Origin: Cinnamomum chago
Lineage: Eukaryota > Streptophyta > Magnoliopsida > Laurales > Lauraceae
Assembly: GCA_038049695.1 (NCBI GenBank)
Contig: CP142459.1
Coordinates: 69,742,001-69,806,000, forward strand
Length of the DNA: 64,000 nt
Direction: 5' to 3'
Part shown: one piece after another, positions 1-11,491 of the stretch
Numbering within the stretch: the first letter of the stretch is position 1
How the letters are laid out: the number at the start of each line of letters is the position of its first letter
The notes under the pieces: generated by a model
What the model was told of the DNA's origin: nothing
Database searches by the model: none
What the model saw: the letters and a program-made list of their open reading frames with translations, nothing else
Made by a program: the position numbers and the translations under genes

Positions 1-1112
1 TAGAGGCTTGGTAGGTCATCATTTTGCTGAAGATGAGCCAGACTCTGGTAGGAATTCCATCCATGCATGGCTGCAGGTACACAGACAAGTAGTTGTCAGA
101 ATTTGATAGGTTTCAGTTCCAAAAGTTGTGCAATTGCAACCGGTCAATACTTAGGGCCATTCATGGCTGGGTCCGGTCCGGCGAGCTGAGGCATATTCAA
201 GCCTGGCCCAAATTTAAAATAGGGCCCATATCCAGCCCAAGCCCTACATGGGCCATAAATGCCTGCCCAAAACCCAGCTCAGCACGAGCCTACCCATTTA
301 GCCAATCATGACAAGTCGGGGCGCACTTTCTACCACTCATTCGAGCCTTCTATCAACTTATTTGGGCAAATCAATCACTAAAAGTCTAGCACACTTTGGT
401 AATAGTGAGGAATTGTTAGAAATCTGCATATATGAGGATTCTTCGCCAGGAATCTTTATGGCAGAGGATTTCACATCAATATACCCAAGACTGTACCATA
501 AATTACCCAAACACATACCAATACATGAAATATACATTTAGATTGATATCTTACAATAACCAGTGTGGGAATGTAGATGTTCGTCTACATGAGGCAACTC
601 AAGCTTAAAGCTCTAGCATTCAATTGATCTTTAAATCACTGGAACATGTTTAATACTATCTTGTATAATGGAAATGACAAGTATTTTGACCTGCAATCTA
701 AAGCAAAGTCAATGCATCTCAAGGAGCAACCTGCAAATTCAGCTGAGGATTAATGAGGTGGAAGTGCTCTTGTTCATATCATGCTGTTTGTCTTCTCCAT
801 TTGCCTATTCCCAGCATTCGTGCATCCTCTGTTTGACTCTTCAATTTGTCTTCTCTTGGATCTGCTTGTAACTGTTGCTTCCTTCTCATTGGCAAACGTT
901 AGGAACCTTTGAAGGCGCCTAGAGTGTGAGCTACCTTAAGTGCTTGAATCGGGTTCATTGGTACTAGTCATTGATATGTAAAAATCGTCTCATTTGTTCT
1001 AGCTCGTGATCTAAATGAGTCGCACACGCACCCTAGTACGTGCATGTTCCTCGACGCTAAGGACATCCTCGAAGAGCGGGGAGCATTTCCTGGAGAAATA
1101 ACAATATAACTT
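1..1112. other. Intergenic, no gene recognised
   Basis: No open frame here resembles a known protein and none is longer than about 80 codons. Bases 160-310 are rich in GCCCA/GGCCC words (such as AGCCCAAGCCCTA), a pattern that recurs at 14010-14120 and 17800-17950 and probably marks old fragments of one dispersed repeat. Confidence 0.5.
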
Positions 1113-1115
1113 TAA

Positions 1116-1775
1116 GGGCACATTTGGTAAGCGGAGGGGAATTGCATGATTTATGATTCCTCTATTCCAAGGGAGAAGTAAAATCCTTGCCAAAGATTTG
1201 TGTGGCTAATGATTCCTTGCATTCCACATTTGGTTGCAAGTGTGGAGACACCGATGATTTTATCAATCCATATTTTAAAAGTAACGGCAGTATGTTTTTT
1301 TCAGGGTGTCTATACTCACAAGTCTTCTCCTTTCTGGATTTTTTTTCAAACTTGTGAATTTTTAAGTGCTATAAAATGTGTTGTTTATCACTTACATAGG
1401 TTAAAATCATTTCAAACCGGAATCCTGATATTAGATTTTAATAAATCTTGAGAATTTTCATCTTATCTTTTCATTTTTACTTTGATCACTTTATCTCTCC
1501 AAACATCCAATCTATTATAGCAATATGTGAGTTTACAGGAGAGGTCGAGACGGTAGAAAGTGGGGGTGGGATTTTGGCTTTTATACTCACCCCTTTTGCA
1601 TTCAAGATTTGTATATCCGATGGGGGGAGAATGAAGATCAGATCTCAAAATCATATCAATAGCAGATTTTAGGCGCAAAAAATCAGCGATGATTTGCGGC
1701 TGCCAACTTGAATATAGCATACAGTAATGAAAAGAGAAAATCTTTTTCCCGTAGATTTTGTTACCAAATGTGCCC
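1116..1775. mobile_element. Tourist/PIF-Harbinger-like non-autonomous TIR element
   Basis: The left end starts GGGCACATTTGGTAAG and the right end is its inverse, CTTACCAAATGTGCCC-like (TTACCAAATGTGCCC). The outer 15 bases match. A TAA trinucleotide flanks both ends (1113-1115 and 1776-1778), the 3-bp target preference of PIF/Harbinger elements. The 660-bp body has no transposase-length frame, so it is non-autonomous. Confidence 0.75.
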
Positions 1776-1778
1776 TAA

Positions 1779-2416
1779 GAATTTTTTAATATACTAAATG
1801 CATTTTGGTTACAACCATATGTTTGAATATAGATATTTATAAGGTTGTGTGAATATATTGGGGTTTTTTGTAAAAAAAAATAAAATCTATTGATATAGCT
1901 AAATGTCATCAATGTGATATCCTTAGTAGGGCTGTCACCTTTACCTCAACTAACGTATTCACATTTAGACCCGTCCTCCCCTGATACTGTTTTTATCAAT
2001 TTTTGATACAATAGAATCAATTTTACAAAGATTAATCATGTATGAACTTTGGACTATGCCAATTATGTTTACAACTCACAATCAACTTAAAGAGGTATAC
2101 TGCCTTAGTTACGGTGAAACCTAAGTTGGTATCCTATAAAAAGATGAGACACGTGGTTGGGTCAAACCAATTAAAGTGGGCTCCACCCTTGTCAAAAACG
2201 TTTCTCATCATTCACCATGGCACTCTCCTCTTTCTCAAAAATTTTTAAAAAAAAGTACTGTTTCTCATTTTTCTCGATTAAAAATATAGCAAAACTAAAA
2301 AGAAGTAATTTTCAATTGGAAAGAGGATAATTATTAGTCTCCACTGTGTCTTGCAATCAAAATATCTAAATGTGCCTCGTAAGACTCATAAGAAGTGAGT
2401 GTCACTTTTTCAATCA
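1779..2416. other. Intergenic, nothing recognised
   Basis: AT-rich sequence with no supported gene, RNA or repeat end. Confidence 0.4.
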
Positions 2417-3205
2417 CTAGTGGAGCTTTGGACGTGCAATGCACGTGCACCGAACACATAGTTTTACTAAGAAAATTTAAAAAAAATAAAATTATTAAAA
2501 AATTCAGTAGAAGCTTCAATACATTTAAAAATCAAATTTTAACAGAAAATGAGTGATTGTAAATTGCAAGGCCCGTGCAATGTCCAAATACTGTTGATAC
2601 TACTTTTTTCCTATACATTTGAAAACAAGAAAATAATGATATAGTTAGAAAAATGAGATCCCAAAAGATAATCGATATGGAATTTATATAACTTTTTGAG
2701 GATATAAATCACATATTTCTAGATATGTTATCATGAATGTGTACAAAGAAATTTAAATTTACTTTATTTAACCTGTCAGGTAGACTTACCAGTTTCCTAG
2801 TAAACTTAACCTGCTAAAGTTGGAGTCCAGTCGAAAGCATAGTCAAATTGATAACCTACAGTTTTATAAAAAAAAATAAAAATAAAAACTAAGAACCAAA
2901 TGGGCTTACTGTTCTAACCAATTACCATGAACATTATACATTCATTACAAAATCAGATTCTATTAAGGAAATTTTTTTAATTATATCCTACCGAAGGATA
3001 TCAGAATAAAAAAAATTAAGATGGTGGTTTTAGTCATAACTTACAAAGAAGAATAACATCTCACACCGACCGTCAAGAATAATGAAGTAATCCGGCTTGT
3101 CCTCAAGCAACAGGAATTAACAATGGTGGAACTATAATATGAACTTTGATAAGGAAGATTTGTAGAGCACTTGTTGATCAATATTAGTATTTAACATGTG
3201 CTTTA
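2417..3205 (-). repeat. Direct repeat copy A, Helitron-like 3' end
   Basis: About 790 bp that recur, diverged, at 3450-4240. Read on the minus strand, the copy ends with a short hairpin (ACGTGC, three-base loop, GCACGT), about 15 more bases, then CTAG followed by T. That is the layout of a plant Helitron 3' end (hairpin, CTRR, insertion before T). No 5' TC end could be fixed and there is no Rep/helicase coding, so the class is tentative. An inactive MITE or an LTR fragment remains possible. Confidence 0.45.
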
Positions 3206-3449
3206 TTTTATTTAGTTTTGATCTAATTCAACCTATCCTCTTCTGAAAACAAAAAAGAGAAGAAATGCAAAGCTAGAACAACATGTGATGCTAATCTTAA
3301 AACACAAATAAATAAATAATCACACTCTTGACTTAGTCCCATTTGAATGCATGACAGCAAAAGCAAGGCAGGGTGATTCCCAAGTTCAAAACGTAAACAG
3401 GTAAGGGTGATACTATTTAGCTCCAAGTCTTTGTAACATTTAATAGCGA

Positions 3450-4240
3450 CTAGTGGAGCCCTACACATGCAATGCACGTGCACCGAACACATAATTTTAC
3501 TAAGAAAATTTTTAAAAAATAAAGCTTTTAAAATTTTTAGTAGAAGCTGAAATACATTTAAAAATCAACTTTCAACAGAAAATGAGTGATTGTAAATTGC
3601 AAGGCCCGGGCAATGTCCAAATACAGCTAACAATACTTTTTTCATATACATTTGAAAACAATAAAACGATGATATAGTGAGAAAAATGAGATCTCAAAAG
3701 ACCATCGATATGGAATTTATATAACTTTTTGAGGATATAAATCATATATTTCTAGATATTTTATCATGAATGTGTACTAAGAAATTTAAATTTACTTTAT
3801 TTAATCTATCAGGTCGACTTATCAGTTTCTTGGTAGACTTGACCTACTAAAGTTGGAATCCCGTCAAAAGCATAGTCAAATTGATAACCTGCAATTTTAT
3901 AAAAATAAAAAGTAAAAACTAAGAACCAGATGAGCTTACTGTTTTAACCAATTACCATGAACATTATATGTTCACTACAAAATCAGATTCTATTAGGGGA
4001 AAAAAAATAATTATATCCTACCTAAGGACATCAGAATAAAAAAACCGAGATGGTGGTTTTAGTTTTAACTTACAATGAAAAATAACATCTCACACAGATC
4101 GTCAAAAACAATGAAGTAATCCGACTTGTCCTCAAGCGACAGGAATCAACAATGGTAGAACTATTATATGAACTATGATGAGTAAGATTTACAGAGCACC
4201 TGTTCATAAATATTAATATTTAACATGTATTTAACTTGTG
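3450..4240 (-). repeat. Direct repeat copy B, Helitron-like 3' end
   Basis: Second copy of the 2417-3205 repeat in the same orientation, starting CTAGTGGAGC on the plus strand and sharing the GCAATGCACGTGCACCGAAC segment. Identity continues through the ACAGAAAATGAGTGATTG block to about 4240. The two copies carry many substitutions and small indels, so the duplication is old. Confidence 0.45.
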
Positions 4241-6966
4241 CGTTATCACCGTAAATAATGTGGTTTCTCACAAGCTTACCTTAAGGTGATACTGTTCATA
4301 TGAATGAGGATGTGGAACTTATGAGGAACTAGTGTTTTAATAGCACGACAAGGAAAGAAGACCAAATACAAAGAACCAAATGTTCAAGAAAGTTACGTCG
4401 ATGGGATGTGTTCCTTCAATCCTTTGAATTTGTAGAAGCATGCAAAGGGTCTGTGTCATGCATGGAAGAACGCATGCCCTTCCCTTCTAGATGGAGCATA
4501 GTTAGTTCGCGCCAAGTGATCCATGCAAGTGGGTGCCGAGTCATTCTTCTGTGGGGCCCAGTGCAGGCTGGTAAATGAAGTGCACACTAGTGATTTTTCA
4601 AGTGTTCTTCAATTGTGGAATCTGAAAAGGTAGATCTAAACCAATAATAAAAGGTAAATTTAAGATTTTGAAAGAAAGTTAGAGATGCTCCTGAGAGTCC
4701 ATAGACACAAGAAATATACAGTTTCAGATGACTACCATCGATTGCAGAAGGAAATATACAAGCGGCAAAACAGACCAACAGTAGAGCAGCCCTGGAATAT
4801 CTTCTTGGATTTCGAACTTTCAGTTTCTTTCTTATTGTATGCCTTCAGCTTTTACCATATTGCACATCACTGCAAAAAATCCACCGCTGACTAGTCTATG
4901 AATAAGAAAAAAAATTATATGAATCTTCATTTGAACACAGTAAGATCTTTTTGCCTCAAGGAAGTTTTTTTAAATTAGATATCAATGTATAAAACAGTAA
5001 GACAACTTCTGAATTTTTCTTTCTTTTTTAAAAGCCCGTATGATTACTAGCTTCCTGAACTACTCTTGCTATATAATAAGTTCGCATTCGATCTTTTTGA
5101 TTGAATGAACATGCCAAATGTCAGTACTTGTAAAATGATCTAATTGAAACAACTCTATTTTAAATGGATCTAATTGAACAACTCTAATTCAAACAGGTCA
5201 AACTTGCCAAACAACTCTAATTCAAACAGATCAAACTTGCCAACTATTGACTTAACTGAACTACATGGAGACAATCACCCAACATAGCCACTCAATGAAG
5301 CATGAAGAATTAATACATAAAAAACTCATTCACTTGCCCACTTGCCATGGCAAAGCAAGTCCTTGGAGATCTCGGTTTTATTTTAATGAAACTCAGAAGC
5401 TTTCTTCTATTATTATTGTAACGTTTTATTATGAGGGTTACATCGGCTAACTCTATGGCAGATGCTTTATCCAATCAAGGGGTAAGTCCTTGGGCAAGTG
5501 TCATTCCCTTAGAACGTCGACTTATCATAACTTTTTAGTCCCGAAATATCTGATATTTCAACCTGGAGTCTCTTTCTCCATCTACCCCCACCATCAAAGA
5601 ACGTATGTAGAATATACGCTGAACCTACCATACCATGTTTGTGTTAGCAAATTATAGTGGGGCCACAAGTACTGACAAGTGGATGGGCCATCCACAACAA
5701 GTGAGGCTCAGACGCCCGACTTGACTCATGGAACTTCTAGTTGCACGCCCACCTGCCTCCACCTCTATATTCAACACAAACAGCGAGAGAAAACACAGGA
5801 TTTAGTTAAGAGAGAGCTAAAAAGAATAGGTCTCCTCGATTTGGCCCATCTGGGTGTAACTGGCTGACTGAACTAGATCTGATTGCTCGCATGTCCCCAC
5901 AAAAGTCTGATTGTTCTTCACAATTGATTTTAGTGGACTATTTCAACTGCTCCGAAAGCCTCTGCAACACCACTTACAGGGGTATTCCTTTACAGGTTCC
6001 ACCTCACATAGAAAAGAAGACTCAATTAGATTTGGTCACATTTAAGGTAATCCAAACTCTACCAGTTTTGACATAGATATAACAAGTGGTAACCATGAGC
6101 CTACAGAGTTGTGTTATCCGTACTTAGGACCTTAACAATCTATCCAACTGTCTGATTAGAGTTAGGAGCCAATGCTATTCATGTCGGTAAAGTTTGATTG
6201 AATGGTTTGATTCACAACCCAAGAATGTGGGTTACATCTTCTAGCCGACCAATCAAACGATAAAATAAGTAACAAATTGGAGTTATCGTGGATACGCAAA
6301 ACCTTCAATTTTTCCCCCTGATCAATACAAAAAAATGCACTCAACGAAAATACAAAAAATTGCATAGGTAGGAAGCCAACCATATGATGCCACCAAATCA
6401 GATAAATTTGATAGAGTTCCATTGAATCGAAAAAAAAAAAAAACCACCACCATATGATGGAAACAGATATGCTTTGTTTCAAATTAAATGATGGCAAAAG
6501 ATATTAAAGGTTAAAAGGGAGAACAAATTGTGTTTCTTTTTTCTTTACAATTTTGATGGGAGAAGGCCTTGATTTCTTTACGAAGTTCAATGCGCTTGAT
6601 ATTATTTCTCTACAGACCTCTAATACAAAAGTACCAGCCCTACTCTACAAGAGAAGATAACAAGTTGTGTGAGGAACCAGATTCTCTAAACTCTCAACAC
6701 AAACAATAAGGCATATTTGATATAAAGAATGTTCAATAGTGGACATGAAAGGAGGTTGGGAAGGGAAAATGAACAGAAACAGGGGGTAAGGGATTCATCT
6801 GATTCAAAACAGACAAAAGAAAAGGAATTGCAAAAATACAAAGATGAGTAATCCCAATCATACAACCATCTCACTGGTAGAGAATAGCACACAAAAACTG
6901 GTCAAGATTTCAAGGGAGAAATGCTCAGCAAAGGCACAGCACCCAATCTGATACAAAAACAAGCGG
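4241..6966. other. Intergenic downstream of the EH gene
   Basis: No protein gene recognised. The part nearest 6966 must contain the 3' untranslated region of the minus-strand EH gene, but no polyadenylation site can be fixed by eye. Two near-identical tracts of GATCTAATTGAA/CAACTCTAATTCAAACAG type around 5135-5235 form a short local direct repeat. Confidence 0.4.
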
Positions 6967-7725
6967 CTAGAAAGCACTCCAACTATCAGATTCCCGTCTT
7001 GGTGTTTGACTCTCTAAAGATTTGAACGGACCAGTTGCACCAAAAGGATCTGTATCATCAAAGGAAGGGAACCCTCGGCTTCGGTCCGAATCTCTATTAC
7101 TGCGAATGGAATCAAACCTTGCAAGACTCTCGGGTGGGGGAAAGAGCCCACCATCATTCATGCTGAAGGAATTAAACCTCGTGAAGCTGTCAAAGGTGTG
7201 ATCCTCTCCGCTGTACCTTGGTGGGGAGCTGGAGTTGAACAATGGGGTGCTGGGTACAGAGTCTGCAAAAAATGGGCTCCTCTCTTTCTTCTGAAACAAG
7301 CTATCTGCATCAGGTGAGTCTGTTCTAATTGAACCTAACTCGCCGGAACCAAAGAAAGAGTTGTGTCTGTTTAGCTCATGATCAGACTCCTGTGTAAGAA
7401 TACACAGTTAGAATGAAACGAGAATCAAACAAGGAGATTCCAGTAACAATTAGTGGAAAATAGCTACTACAAAGAAAAGTACCCATCAAATACAATACTT
7501 AAAAAAAGGAAAAATGTGAGGAAAAAGAAAATATCACCACAAACAGAAAATTATGTAAGGTTGGTATGGAGTTTTTCTTTTTAATTCTTAGTATGAGAAT
7601 TGAGAAGAACTGACTCAGTTCATGGATAGTCTCTTCTCCCAGTCCTTGCCTGTAGTAGCTCAGCCAATTTGGGACATGGGAACGCAGAGTGCATGAGTTC
7701 AAGTCCTCCTTTGCGTGTGTGTGTT

Positions 7726-7756
<31 letters not shown>

Positions 7757-10700
7757 AACACATGCATTCTAATTGGTAAGGGACATCCAAACAAAACCCC
7801 ATAATGGAATAACGTTGAAGATTTTTTTTTCGTGTGCGCGTGAAGTATTCAAGTATACCTTCGTTTTGATTGGGTTAAAAGTACCCCATACTGAGTCAGT
7901 ATCATCACTCGCATCAAAGGTAGCACCCCAGGAAGGTTCATCAAACTTATACCCGGAAACAGTCGATTCCGCACCATCATGATCACTGCATGATAAATTG
8001 CTTAAAATCCAAGTGTCAGAGAAAATTTAATAGAAATCGAACACAATGCAATACTCAAAATGAACATAAAATAATGACCGTATATATCAAAGATTGCACT
8101 CGTGATCCCTTGAGATATCATTCTATCAAAAGCACAATCATTGTTTTCAGGGAAAAACTGATGACGATGATTATTATTAATAATAACAACAACTCCTGTG
8201 ACAAGGGAAGCTCAATTTCCAGAAAATATACATATCACGCATACATCTACAAGGATATGAAGAATACACATCAAATTTATTATGGAGAAGCAAATGACGT
8301 TCCCGTGTAATGGTCCCTGCAATGCCAGGCAGCATTTTCAACCATGTTAGCGTATTCAAGTTTTTTTTTTTTTTTGGGACATTTACCACAAAAATCCCCT
8401 TAAATAGGGTAACCACAGTTGAGGACCCTAAACTATTATAATGACGGCCAAGGACCTCCGGCCCAAATCATCTCTTTTTTTTCCCGTTTTGCCCTTTTTT
8501 TTTTTATGTCAACATAACCAGTTCCCTATTCTGTCATGAGTAATATTTGTTGACATCAACAAAACATTTGTCGACATCAACATAAAATTGTGTTGATATA
8601 AACAAAAATGCTCAGTTATTGCAATCAGTGACCATGTGAATTTGTTGACGTCGATAGAAGATACGTCGACATCAATATAAAATTGTGTTGACGTAAAAAA
8701 AAATGCCCAGTTAACAGCATGAGAGACCTTGTGAATTTGTTGACATCGACAGAAGATTCGTCAACGTCAACATAAAATTGTGCTGACGTCAACAAAAACG
8801 CCCCGTTCAACGAAAATTGAGTTTTCCGTTGTTTAGGGTTTTGTTGACATCAAACAATCTCTCCCTCACTGTGATTGAGAAAAAAGGGGTAGGGCGTTGA
8901 TCTCCTTCCTCTCTTTCTTTTATTCTACCGTTGCTATTGATTTGGGGGTGAAGAACGTTTTTTTTTTTTAGGGTTACGTTGACATCAACTAACCAAGGGC
9001 AAAAACGGAATGAAATATTGGATTTTGGGCTGGAGGTCCTTGGCCGTCATTATAAAAATTTAGGGTCATCAATTGTAATTACCCTATTTAATGGGGTTTT
9101 TGAAGTAAATGTCCCTTTTTTTTTTTAATTTTACTTAAATCAGTCAAAAGCTTCGCAGAACAACAAAAATATACTGCTGAGTTTACCTTAAATTAGTATA
9201 TTCAAGTTTAGAATCCTTAAAAGTTGGTGATTTCTGATAATGCAAAGGAAAAGCAGAGGAATCCTCTTGTCCATGAAAAAGTTAGATTTAAGCAGGTCCT
9301 CCATACTCAGGCCTAGAAATAGAGGAGGGATATGAGAGATCATAACTGTCGTCCATAGTGAGAAGAGGGAGGTTGAAGACGAGTGATAGAAAAGCTATTA
9401 GAGTTGGTTATAGCTTTGCCCCATCAGAAGGAGAGGATGATAGAAGCCAAAAGAATGTGAAAGCTGCCTCTCACAGAGGAGAATCAGTAAAGGTTATAGA
9501 AATATACTGTAAAACGAAACATGTTAGGGCCCGTAATATTTATATGGAAGCCCATTGCAAAGTGAGGGCAATTGGTAACTTTCTCATTGTGCTGCTAAAG
9601 TATTGTATTTTAGACAAGTACCTGTGAGAAACTAGTAACTTAACCATTGCATTTCAGACAAAAGTACACGAGAAACTAGCATGCATAAGTCCCCACAAAA
9701 TCCCTCGCGGCTGTTTCTAACGTGTCCCATCAGTGGCTGGCAAAGTAAATGGTCCGCCTTTTCCATGACTGATATGGGATTGTTAGGATCAAGGGCAGGA
9801 GGTTTTGGGGGTATCTCTGATCCCCAATTGGGCCTATCAGATGACTTGATTGGAACACCAAAAGTTTGCCCAATATAGGGAGGAGAAAATTGTATAATCG
9901 AACATTGTATATGTTAGGTATGAGAAAATTGTCTGACCGAACATTGTACATGTTCTCAATAGTCTACTAAAAGTAATTGAGATATAAAATGATGTCAACA
10001 AAAAGAAAAGAGAAACCCATACCTCTGACTTTCTTTCATACGTGGTGAAGCATCAGCACTGGCATTCGCTACAAAATATGTAGATGGGAATTCTTGAGAA
10101 GGACTCTCTAACGAGCTTTTCCCCTTTGGGCTTCCAGGTGGACTTCTTGCTAAATCATCCTCGCTTTTGGCATATGGTGAACCTCCTTCAGGCACCAGTT
10201 CATCAGTACTAGAAGGCTTCTCCGTCTTACTGTCACCATTAGAAGAAACACCACCAAATGCCTCATCAGTTGAAGTCTTATCACTCCAAACACGGGCAGG
10301 TCTTGGAGGTGCCACTATGTTTTCCACATCAACAGAAAGATCCTTGACAATTGTGAATCCTGAGGGAGGAAAAAAAAAAAAAAAAAAAAGACACATCATT
10401 ATGAAGTATACCGTATGGCTGCAAATCTTCATGTCTCATTTTACTAGCAATAGAGGGAACTTACAGGAACCATTAAATGTTCATTTTGTAATTAGTTTCA
10501 AAAACATAATCCATTTGCATCAACAAAGAGAGAAAATGAAAACATTGATAAAACAATCATTCCATTAAAAACCTTTCTCATAACTAAGCATTGCACCATT
10601 AAAAAATGTATTTGAAAAAATCACACTATCCAAGCCGTATTTAGAACCTACCTTCGTGCAAACAAATGGGAACCCTTCAAAACCCAAATTCTAGCTATTG

Positions 10701-11438
10701 GACAAAGTTGGATGGATACCGAGTTTTGAATATCATCTAATGCCCTGGAAAACTCGGGCTCACCTGTGAAGCCATTTCCATTGTGAGCCCCGTGTTAGTG
10801 GTTAGATTGTATGTGAAGGTGGGTCCCACAGGCCAGGACATTCCATGCTTAGGGGTGGCCTGAAAATCCTAATATAGTATTTTATACATATATATATATA
10901 TATATATATATATTCCTTTGGTACCCTAGCCAAGGGGACTGAGACCCAAGAGAGCCTGCACGCACATGGAAAGACAATCCACTCAAGTGGGAAAGAAGCC
11001 TGCACACGCGGGAAGAAAGCCCACACAAGTGGGAAGGGTGCCCACACATGTGCGAAGTTTGACACTCATCCGACTTTTCCTCAGTGTTGGATTGAAATCA
11101 TGATAAAATGATGCCTCTAAATGATTAAATTTTAGGGATCTCTTGGACTCAATATAGGTAGGCTTCATATGGATCTTTCCATTCAATGGACTTCCATGAT
11201 CATCATGCATCCCAGTGGGCCCAACTAAGAGGGGCGTTTTCTCCTAAAAAACGCCCGGGCGCTGTGTAGCACTCCCCATATATATATATATGGAGGTGCT
11301 CTTATGAGAGACACTCACCTTACCATGAGAGATAAAGGTGGGGGCCCTCACATTTAAGTTGTTGACATTGGATATGGATGTGAGGGCCCCACCTTAACTC
11401 TCATGGTAAGCTGAGAGTGTTTCTCACAAGAGCACCTC

Positions 11439-11491
<53 letters not shown>

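Noticed and set aside
9290..9332. A small intron in exon 12 removing the stops (donor GTATGG)
   Set aside because: Acceptors close by would give introns of 41-43 nt, too short for plants, and the one with a good pyrimidine tract (73 nt) shifts the frame into another stop.
9681..9951. Overlapping frames in EH intron 11
   Set aside because: Open on several frames in a short GC-richer stretch but similar to nothing I recognise and without splice support.
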